61,304 nucleotides of DNA from contig JALKBU010000204.1 of NCBI GenBank assembly GCA_023091735.1, forward strand, positions 1 through 61,304. The letters are read 5' to 3'. This DNA comes from Trichomonas tenax (lineage: Eukaryota > Parabasalia > Trichomonadida > Trichomonadidae). Positions 31,401-38,980 of the stretch are shown piece after piece. Below the pieces are notes generated by a model that ran no database searches, was not told the origin of the DNA, and saw only the letters and a program-made list of their open reading frames with translations. Numbering within the stretch: position 1 is the stretch's first letter; the number at the start of each line of letters is the position of its first letter. The translations under genes were made by a program, and so were the position numbers.

Positions 31401-31770
31401 ACAGTCGCAGGGTTATATTCCTCCAAGCTTCCAGTACGACTCAGACAATATCACAGTTCCTCCGGAACTCGTCACACCCGAGTTCAATCCTGCAAAGCAG
31501 AAGCTGTCCACATCTTCACTTCCTCCATTCAGGGGAGCTCCTGTTATCAAGCAGGAGATGCCTGAAGAATATTCTAGTCTCTCAGTGCTCCCAATCGGCA
31601 GCGTTTTGAACACTAGTGATTTCAACAAGATGGATAAACTCGTCGGAGAGATTAATGACTACATGCATGGTATAGAAACATCACCAGCACCAGCGGAGTA
31701 CATTAACTACATCAAGTTCCTCGTTGACAAACTCGACAATGAAACAGCTAAAGTCGAGAGCAAATTTTGA
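25426..31770 (+). CDS. giant helical plus Pro/Ser-rich protein (2114 residues)
   Basis: I do not recognise this family. Residues 1 to about 880 are a continuous all-helical region without obvious repeats, similar in texture to large cytoskeletal or scaffold proteins. From about 900 to 1860 the protein is Pro-rich, with dozens of PPMPP, PPPLPTGPP and PPPPP blocks, potential SH3/WW/EVH1/profilin ligands, split by Ser runs of 8-12 residues next to acidic patches. The last 250 residues are again mixed, ending in a helix (KLVGEINDYMHG, FLVDKLDNETAKVE). No FH2, WH2 or kinase motif was found, so it is not an obvious formin. ATG 25426 is the first in frame. The frame is intact over 6.3 kb, so the protein is surely made. 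An actin-regulatory scaffold is the likeliest inference. Confidence 0.8.
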   Translation: MKNSTDDLANYLMTATVKQGEGNFKPDMSNKYETMCQSICKDLSYSGRVDRQSMLEINQLLKTVFVSYACSFGMLKQLLVPKLMPKITFSLAIIDILYDYMKFLSNTFMFAIDDIMDEVQGKKVSEFNKTTALLEHLVTPFSAVATCCDEESQTCTQIGRLAEILPLTTKISRVLKQIVQASKTFSANKPANETNSAIKQLKTQLEPWITDLNQLLEKNLRLTQGAVQPQFTEAMQGFIRKMQIQEIRSFAHFALDVIILSRAKLKHYRQHIIRLKTIASRLAKSVSKLNNIFLNISATGKLVDSGLKNGLTAIKLFTAFSTSYIKSNCGQDSLILEHLEDCKKNFLQDSETYEPYYNAATNHIPREAQQSSMFSNMEYLKCKYSTELPFVHTILQIASNFLNKNFSLGMIEIYVQQFNDFLAELNKKFNSNPPKSQSIVIYTKAKLEIDFEKFQNSISSFKSNPNDPVFQDSVVISAVTLVLTAITVDGCPDNIAVALFCIELSGRLLIDQLEHGYDEVEAWQEIHGLKPIGTKLLPGFFKVCQDAIQVLKRCKDFTVSSLTRAASVWAQITPLFYAICTSTEGASKAGANGTNILRLQIYCNKYIENGHNFRLAITNMLFQVAASMTKFGAQNNFETKALKDAIWSASRVLCFSSDNAGELRNAVSTSLGQFQTLYNDQDGLVAQAIGTNAQAAINYANAMEISFTSIELLLPSLMLSSNIRNIAAHNEAIDQCIQGHKPVINEAILLALEFQSMLFTLMYLAPEIVNADSIFCVSEFIYFSGKYDMGDKSAENDVIDCSDMCSSLATQFAEQCKEMEIEVSQKQFKPSKIEDANVPNSPFFVPALFDFATREVIQSTELTNTPFYELSAALLKIIMQYIQRSGTASQDEDEEETIPEIPFETDSEITVRKSHKRADMEPPLMAKPPALPVLPTVPTKNEPISEPPHGTIFINETASILNPHGMTLPPELNIQPPDPLATPQSQSPQNQAVPKFPIEAQKLPSPESLSDKPFNINPSMPISQPVKNVDFAAPAAVDKQELTTSSDPSDWQDESDSDSLSTSTSKSTKKSSSSIQLTTSTTNTPPPKFQVPPQMNTPPPFPGQPPSLPDSMVSMPLPKLEPILLPMFEPDPSTNSNVHNSGKKKYPPPPKNQPPPPPKDGLVDKRKNSMPPPPPPTIRPVPTPPIIKSPTEFQRPIPVSPPIPTMEDSDSDSESSSSSSTSSTEISAVLPSDMKPFDSGHKNPMIPSPAQAPPPVQKIDQQYEIKNIFQPPKKDACKMPPTFVPPSKMMGQSLPIATPTFTPPKKIGSFENSIEFSKIGAEKPKSPPPPPTEDVPVILQKPPEEIPSPLRTPPSTESASESKIEITQHIKPKVDSPPLLPQSPESRTLPQMPSMPPMQPMAGPPTLPAFMPISPPPSEMQQKDSLQAIPPQQPPEAEFKPPPQLSSKDSLLMFTPGGPPPLPTGPPLPTGPDSGKLPAFALPPMPPMMMMQGFAPMPPMTSPQQMPSMPALPPQPTSQQMPPMPPVRTIPVTEVEEKGSTSSSSSSSSSTSMPPSSLKSAKDEVEIPPHIDTFHTDDPIPPMPPQHLETPPSYFSAFPMSPFSMNNNPPPLPTGPPAPKLSPTDSPQEVPQMPPMPQTDSLLLQPKPHQEMPPMPMMPPMPQTDSLPLQPSPSEKRQNRDSLAMALPAMPVMPTMVTISSPPKSDVPPMPAMAPPMPSMVPAPMPKKSSSSSSSSSSYDEKEYDFEEFNATHQPPPSQMPKLPPSPILNLPVQTPEPQPPQSPPPQQIPQMPQIQITTQPAPQQQPQIDFTPVEVPEIAQPSIVASPHGINKVYTGEPIVTEDITTPPNELDLVTEYLQPVAVSPFDENEILTKYGISVKNDVTAPATLGDGHIPSIAEILAIINSDIGFDDDLEEIVPKLEDRLIPQKPYSQRHSDAAMNRSPAKDAPYGMPRSENDLDLTTTPLTFGDPLVVKQQAQPKGPAGSLPQFPQSQGYIPPSFQYDSDNITVPPELVTPEFNPAKQKLSTSSLPPFRGAPVIKQEMPEEYSSLSVLPIGSVLNTSDFNKMDKLVGEINDYMHGIETSPAPAEYINYIKFLVDKLDNETAKVESKF

Positions 31771-31885
31771 TTAAAAGTTTGATATTTCTTTACTTCTATT
31801 GCTTGAATTTATATATAAACAATTTTTATTTGAATTAACAATAATCGAAAAATAAATTACAAATTTTTAATAAAACAACATAGAT

Positions 31886-32326
31886 TTATTGGGGAGTAAA
31901 AACAGATGAAACAAATACAGCCACATAATTCTCTTTTGTACCCGTTTTGCTGAAAATGCAAGTTGCACCATAATTTCCTGGGGACAATAATACATTCCTC
32001 ATGGTGGAGTCTGATGTCCACTTGCTCATATATCGCTCTGTTGAGTATCTGCTTCTGTGTGGTGTAAGGAATCTAAAACAAGTCATGTAAACTTTATTAT
32101 TGTTTGTTGGGATGTTGATATTGTTTGAATTTACTAACTCGAGAGAGTAGTTTCTAAGTGTTGTGTCGAATGTTAGCGTTGTTAATTTCATTGAAGACCT
32201 GTACGCGTTAATTGCATTGAATAACGACTCTTCTGTTGCTGGAACTGATGTCTTATTTGTCTGTGACGCGTTATCACCAACAGAGGCTTCATCATTTTGG
32301 GGAATGTTCGAATGTTTTGATCGCAT
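31886..32326 (-). CDS. CAP/SCP-like domain protein, no signal peptide
   Basis: A 146-residue protein. From about 33 on (LFNAINAYRSSMKLTTLTFD, then a strand with YSLELVNSN, MSKWTSDSTMRNVLLSPGNY, and NYVAVFVSSVF) it follows the CAP (CRISP/PR-1/SCP) fold order: first helix with N-x-YR, later W-S and a G-Y/YGATC strand, last strand ending VFV. The two His of the CAP cavity are not evident, and the usual secretion signal is absent; the N-terminus is polar and disordered. It may be an intracellular member or a truncated copy. The gene is divergent from APH-1. Confidence 0.5.
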   Translation of the reverse strand: MRSKHSNIPQNDEASVGDNASQTNKTSVPATEESLFNAINAYRSSMKLTTLTFDTTLRNYSLELVNSNNINIPTNNNKVYMTCFRFLTPHRSRYSTERYMSKWTSDSTMRNVLLSPGNYGATCIFSKTGTKENYVAVFVSSVFTPQ

Positions 32327-32376
32327 AATCTTGTTTTAAAAAATTTATGTACGTTTATTGTATTTATTTGGATTTT

Positions 32377-32513
32377 TGACATGTAAATAAAATTAATTAA
32401 TTGATAACATTACATGGCATATATGAGTTTTATTCGACAAATTTATTTTTGACGTTTTACATGATAGATTGATATTTATTTGGCCAAAAGATATTAAACG
32501 ATTTTACGTGACA
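32377..32513. promoter_or_regulatory. divergent promoter with TTTACATGTCA-type boxes
   Basis: TGACATGTAAA at 32377-32387 reads TTTACATGTCA toward the CAP gene. TTTACATGA (32456-32464) and TTTACGTGACA (32503-32513) point to APH-1, the last ending about 50 bases before its ATG. The orientation matches each gene. Confidence 0.5.
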
Positions 32514-32563
32514 GAAAGATATATTTATATGGCAAAATCAAAACCTTTCTGCCATAAAAAATT

Positions 32564-33298
32564 ATGGATACTACTGGATACAATACTGGATGTGCACTAA
32601 TCGCAACAGCACCGCTGATTGTTGGACATCTTGTATTCTACGATAACATCAGATACATCCTGTTTTCGTGGTTTTGCGCTTTCGTTGCGACGCTTTTGTT
32701 GATTGTTTGTTCTCTTACACCTTTAATTACGACAAATTACTTCTTAATCTTATTCATTTTGTGTCCTATCGATACACTCGGCAAATTAATATTGACAATT
32801 GTTGCTAAAAAACTGAAATTCTTGCAAACACCAGTCACTCGCATTTCTGTTGGTTTGTGCTGCGGCCTTGGGTATGGCCTCGCTCACGTGTTGACAATGT
32901 ACTTGCCGATTGTAATGGATCAGCCATATTCGATCGATTTTTCAAAAGATCATCCTTCATGGTTCCCTGCTTCATTAGAATTGGCCTTCTCATATCATGC
33001 TCTTTCCGTTTTCCATATGGCATCTTCATTGTTCTTTATCAGATTTTGGGATAAGAATATCTTCATTCTTTATCTCATTGGCACAGCCTCACATCTTATA
33101 ATGTCTTACATTACCTTGATTCCATATTTCTGGATCAAATTACCAATAATTACAATTTTATCTTATTTCCTGTTATATTATATTTCAGGACTCTTCACAA
33201 CAATTCAGTATCAGCCAATCGATAATATGCCAGAAGATGAAGTCGAAAATTATGACGAAAATAAGCTTCAAGCAGAAACAAACGATTCAGCCCAATAA
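32564..33298 (+). CDS. aph1: APH-1, gamma-secretase subunit
   Basis: A 244-residue, seven-pass membrane protein. The N-terminal helix CALIATAPLIV matches the APH-1 pattern, as does the helix 4 motif GLCCGLGYG (97-105), a GxxxGxxxG equivalent of the GLSFGIISG needed for assembly. Two His, at 151 (FHMASSLFF) and 177 (SHLIMSYITL), have exactly the 26-residue spacing of human His171 and His197. The C-terminal tail is acidic. APH-1 scaffolds presenilin, nicastrin and PEN-2 in ER/Golgi or endosomal membranes, where the complex cleaves type I membrane stubs. The other subunits are not in this window. TMEM147, a Nicalin-complex APH-1 relative, is the main alternative but lacks this His pair, as I recall. 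Confidence 0.8.
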   Translation: MDTTGYNTGCALIATAPLIVGHLVFYDNIRYILFSWFCAFVATLLLIVCSLTPLITTNYFLILFILCPIDTLGKLILTIVAKKLKFLQTPVTRISVGLCCGLGYGLAHVLTMYLPIVMDQPYSIDFSKDHPSWFPASLELAFSYHALSVFHMASSLFFIRFWDKNIFILYLIGTASHLIMSYITLIPYFWIKLPIITILSYFLLYYISGLFTTIQYQPIDNMPEDEVENYDENKLQAETNDSAQ

Positions 33299-33484
33299 AA
33301 CTTACTGTTCTATTTCCTCAAACGCATAAAACTTCTCTCCATTGTTATTAAATGCTATTTTAATAAAATTATAAATGTTGGATAATAATAATAAAAATCG
33401 AAAATGAAAAAAAATGGTAACTGTGGATATGAAAGGTTATTTGCTTAAAAGCTAAAATAATCACAGATTTGTCATAATTTTTTA

Positions 33485-34231
33485 ATGAAGCAGAACGCCC
33501 TTGATTGGACAATGGGCGGAACTGAGTCAATAAGTACAGACGGATGGGGTTCTGGAACATTCAACACTAAAGCAGACGAACCCAACAATTTCTTGAATGC
33601 TTTAGCGCATTTTGCAACATCAATGGTGCAGATGAGAACTCCAGAAAACCATATTTCTCGTGCAGATAGTTTGGCATTCGCCGATCAGTACCGTTCTGTG
33701 ACGTTTGAGATACTTTCTACCTCAGATATTCCATTATCAACTGGCAGAATTCACGAATTAATTACAGGCTCTCATCCAACACTCGCGCAGATGCTTGACC
33801 AGCGGAAATCTACATCGTGTATGGCGAAACTTTTAGTTGAAGACCCACAGAAAAGATTTTTGAAATTTCAATCAGAAGTAAACAAGAAATCAGCAACATA
33901 CTTTGGTATTGTTGGAAAAGAGTATCCTCGAGAAGAATGGACAATCAAACATTTACCAGAAAAATCCGAAAATCAGTCACATATTAACGATTTAAAGCAA
34001 GCAGAAGTTTTACGCGAATATGTTAAAACCATACTAATGCAGCATGGAAATTCACCGTTAACAACAAATCAAATTGCTTCGATGATAAAAGAACAAAATA
34101 TGGAGTTATCTGCTTTGATGGATACAAAGAATAGGAACTACTTGGTTAAGACACTACGAAGAGATCCAAAGAAGCGTTTTAATATCAGTAAAGGTCCTGG
34201 TGGCATTGCATCCTTTACTCTAGCGCAATAA
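33485..34231 (+). CDS. protein with two winged-helix-like repeats
   Basis: A 248-residue protein I cannot assign. The two halves share a pattern. In the first (about 70-140), SVTFEILSTSDIPLSTGRIHELI is followed by a conserved ending like LLVEDPQKRFLKF. In the second (about 175-248), EYVKTILMQHGNSPLTTNQIASMI is followed by LRRDPKKRFNISKG. Both look like helix-turn-helix or HARE-type modules ending in a DP-KRF strand. A DNA- or RNA-binding role is plausible, but no family is certain. The N-terminal 60 residues are low complexity. The internal duplication is visible by eye. Confidence 0.6.
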   Translation: MKQNALDWTMGGTESISTDGWGSGTFNTKADEPNNFLNALAHFATSMVQMRTPENHISRADSLAFADQYRSVTFEILSTSDIPLSTGRIHELITGSHPTLAQMLDQRKSTSCMAKLLVEDPQKRFLKFQSEVNKKSATYFGIVGKEYPREEWTIKHLPEKSENQSHINDLKQAEVLREYVKTILMQHGNSPLTTNQIASMIKEQNMELSALMDTKNRNYLVKTLRRDPKKRFNISKGPGGIASFTLAQ

Positions 34232-34583
34232 ATCGCGCCACAAGCTTATATTTATTCATGTTATTGTATTATAAATATTATTCTTCATTATCTTTATCAA
34301 TACATTTTTAATATAAACATCAAATTCGTTGTTGAGTTTCACAAAATAAGAGATCTTAAGAGCAATGACTATTTCTAGTGTTATTTCATTAAATTTTTTT
34401 GAAGTTGAGTTCTCAAAAATTAATCAATGTTCTGGATTTTTAACATTTATCAAGAGATTTAAATCGAATTTTGAAAATCGTAATAATTAAATATGATTTA
34501 TTATTGATCTGCAATAGAAATATATGATATTTAGATGTTAGAACCCCCTGCTTAAAAATCCAAGACCCTTATAAAATTAAAAA
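34232..34583. other. intergenic spacer
   Basis: AT-rich, 352 bases. No TTTACATG box precedes the beta'-COP start; AACCCCCTGCTT near 34543 is the only GC-rich word. Confidence 0.5.
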
Positions 34584-36941
34584 ATGTGCTTGAGCAGATC
34601 TGAATACAAGTTCGGATTTCCATCAGCACGTGTCAAATGCATAGACTTCCACGAATCAAACCCTCTACTTGTTGTCGCGTTATTTAGCGGATCTGCTTTA
34701 GTTGTTGATACAAACACAGGATCTATCATTAAAACATATAACGTTCATGAAGGATCCGCACTCAGAACGTGCAGGTGGATCCACAAAACTGGAAATTTCG
34801 TAGTTGGAGGCGATAAAAGCGCACTCTATTTTTATTCTTATACGAAAAACAAATTAATTTTAACAGTCCCAGAAGCTTCAATTGGTCCATTGAGATCAAT
34901 TGCTGTCCATCCAACTGAAAATATGATACTTTCATGTGGTGATGACAAACTTGTTAAGTTATGGGACATTTCGAACAACGAATGCAAACTCATTCGCACT
35001 TTTTCGGCACATTCTGCTTTAGTCATCGATGTTAAATGGAGTATTAGAGAACCTACGAATTTTGCTTCTTGTTCATACGATGGAACTGTTGTTTTTTGGG
35101 AAATTAGCTCTGAAAATCCCATGTTCACACAAAAAGTCAGTAATAAATGCGTGAATTGCATTTCATTTGCATCAATCGGCGAGAAATCGTATTTCGCAGC
35201 GAGTACTGATGATTATACAGTATATATAATTGATGTTCAAACAAGGTCAGTCGTAACAAAGCTAGAAGATCACACAAATAACGTTTCAAGAGTAGAATTT
35301 CATAATTCTCGTCCAGCTTTATTCACTGTGTCTGAAGACTCCACGGCAATATCGTGGTCGTCCACGACATTCAAAAAAGAGAACACAATTAAGTCTAATT
35401 ACAAAAGAATGTGGGCACTCGCATTTTCAACCTGTTTGCCTTTATTCGCCATTGGATGCGATGATGGATTATCTGTTTATAAGTTTACCAATGAAGGAAT
35501 CCCTATATCAATGGATTCGTCAGGAAAAATCATTGCATCACACATTAATGACATTGTTTCTGCAAATCTTCGTGAGTTCCAGAAAAACGCAGATAACTCG
35601 GAAATTTCTGTTATATATAAGAAATCTGTTACAACAGAGTTCATTCCTGAGTATGTTAAGCATTCTCCTAATGGTAAATTCGTTTCTATCTGCGGTAGTG
35701 GAGAATACACGATTTATTCAACTCTCGGATTCCGCGCAAAAGCATACGGAAAAGCAGAAATGGTTGCATGGTCTCACAACAGCACAGACTTTGCTGCATT
35801 GACTAAAAACGGTGAAGTCGAAATTCACATAGGCAATGACGAACCGATCCAAATAACAAATTATTACGGAGTAAGAATTTTTGGAGGCTATTTACTTGGA
35901 ATTCAAGATTCTTCTTCACTTACATTTATAGATTGGAACTCGAACCAAGTTATTAGAAGAATTGATGTAGATGCACTTGATGTCGTTTGGGATGGATTTA
36001 GAAGAGTTGCTGTTCGAACAAAAGAACAAATTTTCGTTTTGAATTATACCGAGGAACACAATGTTCTCGAATCAGAAGAAACAGGTTTCTCCGATAGCTT
36101 TGAAGTTTCACAAACATACGAAACTCCATCGACTTCATTTGCTTGGGCTTCTGGCGTCCTTATATTCACAAACGAATCCTTTGTTTACAGATGTGTTTCA
36201 GGAATCTTTGTTGTCCATTCAAAGCAATTGAAACAAGTTGTAATCGTTGGATATCTTCCAAAAGAAAATAATTTGATTCTTGCCGATTACAAAGGAGCAT
36301 TAATCTCTCTTAATTTACCAAATTCTCTTCTTCAGTTCGAAAGTTTAGTAACAGATCATTTCATCGATGAAGCGATAGAATTCGCTGCAAATATTCCCGA
36401 CGTTCTAAGAGCAAAAGAATCGCGAGTAATGAGACAACTCGGACAGCGAAAACTCGCTTTAGCAGTTGCAAATGACAAAAATTCTTTGTTTGAAATTGCT
36501 TCAGAGATTGGTGATATCGATGAGATGGCGAAGAATGCAACAGAAGAACAGCAATTTAAGAAATTAGCGAAGATGGCATTAGAAAAAGGAGATTACGAGA
36601 TTGCTGTTGATTCTCTCAAGAAATGCCATGATTTTTCATCACTTTTGGTTTTATTGAAAGGCAGAGGAGATAAAGAAGGAATACGTAATCTCATCGATGA
36701 AGCTGCATCATTTGGACAGTTGAATGTTGCCTTTTCAGCCGCTTTGCTCTCAGACGACAAAAAGAGATGTGTTGAATTACTCCTTCAGAGTAAGATGTAT
36801 CCTGAAGCTTCACTTCTCGCGCGATCATCAGTCCCGGAGATGGTGAATGAGTGCGTGAGACAGTGGAAAGAAAACGCAATATCACAGCGTGTTGCCGACT
36901 CTCTTGCAGATCCTGCAGAGTTTCCAAATTTGTTTGAATAA
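34584..36941 (+). CDS. copb2: coatomer beta'-COP
   Basis: A 785-residue COPI coat subunit. The N-terminal seven-bladed WD40 propeller (1-300) has blades such as RSIAVHPTENMILSCGDDKL and KLWDIS. The second propeller (about 315-570) is shorter. An alpha-solenoid (580-760) follows, containing FIDEAIEFAANIP and a KGDYEIAVDSLKKCHDFSSL segment. The family is usually around 900 residues, and the missing part is the variable C-terminus. beta'-COP binds dilysine cargo signals through its first propeller and forms the outer COPI cage with alpha-COP, returning ER residents from the Golgi. The Arg/Asp residues that bind dilysine were not individually checked. The frame is intact. Confidence 0.8.
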   Translation: MCLSRSEYKFGFPSARVKCIDFHESNPLLVVALFSGSALVVDTNTGSIIKTYNVHEGSALRTCRWIHKTGNFVVGGDKSALYFYSYTKNKLILTVPEASIGPLRSIAVHPTENMILSCGDDKLVKLWDISNNECKLIRTFSAHSALVIDVKWSIREPTNFASCSYDGTVVFWEISSENPMFTQKVSNKCVNCISFASIGEKSYFAASTDDYTVYIIDVQTRSVVTKLEDHTNNVSRVEFHNSRPALFTVSEDSTAISWSSTTFKKENTIKSNYKRMWALAFSTCLPLFAIGCDDGLSVYKFTNEGIPISMDSSGKIIASHINDIVSANLREFQKNADNSEISVIYKKSVTTEFIPEYVKHSPNGKFVSICGSGEYTIYSTLGFRAKAYGKAEMVAWSHNSTDFAALTKNGEVEIHIGNDEPIQITNYYGVRIFGGYLLGIQDSSSLTFIDWNSNQVIRRIDVDALDVVWDGFRRVAVRTKEQIFVLNYTEEHNVLESEETGFSDSFEVSQTYETPSTSFAWASGVLIFTNESFVYRCVSGIFVVHSKQLKQVVIVGYLPKENNLILADYKGALISLNLPNSLLQFESLVTDHFIDEAIEFAANIPDVLRAKESRVMRQLGQRKLALAVANDKNSLFEIASEIGDIDEMAKNATEEQQFKKLAKMALEKGDYEIAVDSLKKCHDFSSLLVLLKGRGDKEGIRNLIDEAASFGQLNVAFSAALLSDDKKRCVELLLQSKMYPEASLLARSSVPEMVNECVRQWKENAISQRVADSLADPAEFPNLFE

Positions 36942-36942
36942 A

Positions 36943-37335
36943 ATGTTTATTTTTTTAATATTTTGACTTCCTTTTTATTCTGTGTTTTGTCAAGAAGTCT
37001 CACTTTTAGAAAAAACACAGTCAGTTTCGATCCAAAAGGACAACATCAACTCGTATCTCGTTCAAATGTTAAGTATTCAAGTTCCAAAAAATCATTTGGT
37101 TGAAAATATAACGATAACACCTAGTTTTCCAAATGCTAATCGATTATTTCACGTGTTGCAGTCACACTCTGATTACAGAAACTTTGATTTTGATCATAAA
37201 ACAATGAAATATTCTTTTAATATGAATTATACGCAATTTAACATAATAACATTCCATTGCATATCTGATTAGAAGTACAATGATTCAATTAATGTCGAAA
37301 TTAAATACGATATTGCATCAAAATCAGTCCCAATT
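36943..37335 (+). pseudogene. broken luminal/signal-peptide segment in frame with the next gene
   Basis: Starting at ATG 36943, 2 bases after the beta'-COP stop, the frame begins MFIFLIF, a signal-peptide-like run, then a TGA at 36964-36966, then LPFYSVFCQEVS. It stays open to a TAG at 37270-37272 and then continues in the same frame into the glycosyltransferase-like ORF. The segment has N-glycosylation-type sequons (NIT, NYT) and beta-rich text, like a luminal domain. Either one gene was broken by two stops, or an unrelated remnant lies in frame by chance. Confidence 0.4.
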
Positions 37336-37344
37336 TTGAATTAT

Positions 37345-38610
37345 ATGTCAAATACATTTATAACAGTAAGTATAGAGAACAAATTATATATATTATTCGA
37401 AGTTATAACTATTTTAATTATTACTTTCTTGCAACGATTAAGCAGACACAATTCATTCGAAAAAACCCAATTAATACTTATTATTTTCCTAATCCTTACG
37501 TTTCTGGCATTGCAATTCTGTAAATATTTCAATGTTGTGATCTCCGCTTATTTTCTCGTACTTTCAATTATCAAGAAATATAATTTCAAGATCATTTATC
37601 TTATATCATTTATTTCCATGATCATTATGCTAAACATCAAAAGCAATCAAGAAATGATAACAACAAAACATGATAACATAGCTAGTTTTAGAGTTTTCAT
37701 GAATCCACAAATAGAAAATCCTTCATTCATCAAATTCGATGAGAAAGCTCTTGAAAGGGCTATTTTCTCTGGAGTTAGCTTCAGAGATTGTGGCAGATGT
37801 ACTTTCAATGTTGTTAAGAATGAACCTCACTCCAAACCAAATGATATAATGGTTGCTATTGAGATAAGAACGAAGAAAATTGATCTTATTCCGTACAAGA
37901 ATCTCAGACATGTGGGATTCAAAAGAAAGGTGCTCTTGTTTACAGACAACAGATACTCCATTCCTCGTAGGATTTCAAAGTGTGGCGTGTTTGCTATTCC
38001 TATTTTTAAGCATTCAGGAGAAGTCAAAAATTTCCAATTTGCACGATTCCCAATTCTTTACCCTATTCTCTCGAAATACTCGAATCATATCAACAGGATC
38101 ATATATTATGATAGTAGAGACACTCTATTTCAAGGAGATCCTTTCTCCTTCGATGATCATTCGTCACATGTTTCTGATGAGATGTTGGATTTTAAAAAAG
38201 GTTTGTTCAACGAAGAATGGATAAAGGATCTTCACGGCATTGATATAACATACTTCTCTAGCTTTCGTATTGTATGCTCTGGAGTGTTTGGTGGATTTTC
38301 AACAGAAATTCTGCGATTCTCAAAATTAATGACAGCATCACTTATTGATGGACATGTTCCACCATGTTTTGATCAAATAATGTTTGATTTCCTTATACAC
38401 TCAGGGATAACAACGCTTTCTCAGATCAACGTGGTGAGGAATCCTAATTTCGCTTCAATAAGAATGGATTCTTTAACAAACACACATGCATGGAAAGGCG
38501 ATGTTTTGGGTTCAATATATTACAATGGTACAGGTTTTGTACCTGATATCGTACATCAATATGATATTAGTATGCTTATGAAGCTTCTTGAATCTTGCGC
38601 ACGGAATTAA
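37345..38610 (+). CDS. glycosyltransferase-like membrane protein
   Basis: About 421 residues. Three or four hydrophobic segments fill residues 10-110 and a soluble C-terminal domain follows. This domain has the order of a nucleotide-sugar glycosyltransferase: NRIIYYDSRDTLFQGDPF holds a DxxD motif where family members keep a DxD metal site, and further on come SGVFGGFSTEILRF, CFDQIMFDFLIHSG and a closing HQYD with one His. Its substrate cannot be named; large families of such enzymes occur in trichomonads and probably decorate surface glycans. The TTG at 37336 is not a credible start. The first ATG is 37345, but the true start could be nearer the last membrane helix, e.g. the ATG at about 37618. 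Confidence 0.5.
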   Translation: MSNTFITVSIENKLYILFEVITILIITFLQRLSRHNSFEKTQLILIIFLILTFLALQFCKYFNVVISAYFLVLSIIKKYNFKIIYLISFISMIIMLNIKSNQEMITTKHDNIASFRVFMNPQIENPSFIKFDEKALERAIFSGVSFRDCGRCTFNVVKNEPHSKPNDIMVAIEIRTKKIDLIPYKNLRHVGFKRKVLLFTDNRYSIPRRISKCGVFAIPIFKHSGEVKNFQFARFPILYPILSKYSNHINRIIYYDSRDTLFQGDPFSFDDHSSHVSDEMLDFKKGLFNEEWIKDLHGIDITYFSSFRIVCSGVFGGFSTEILRFSKLMTASLIDGHVPPCFDQIMFDFLIHSGITTLSQINVVRNPNFASIRMDSLTNTHAWKGDVLGSIYYNGTGFVPDIVHQYDISMLMKLLESCARN

Positions 38611-38980
38611 ATTGTTTTGTATATTGTTTTTTTATCACATTAGAAATGATGTTTTTCTTATATCCATATAAATAGTGTATTTTTAGGTATATATAAAGCT
38701 AATTTAAACCATGCCAATTTCTCTTCTGCCTGAATGAGAACATTGCCTATGCTTTTTTTAAAAAATTCGCCATTGATAAATGATGAAATTGTTTCCAAGA
38801 ATTTGATTTCTTTTTGAAAGCCCAAAAGCCTTTTTATAGATTAAATGGGTGAAATTTTGATGAAAATATGTGTATAAAATTACAACCTATTCGTGATAAG
38901 ATTACTTTTGTTTAAAGAAGTGGAAGAGGTTCGCATATAGAATAACATAACAATTTATTATAAACATAAAACAAAACAAC
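38611..38980. other. convergent 3' spacer
   Basis: AT-rich, 370 bases. Nothing identified. Confidence 0.55.
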
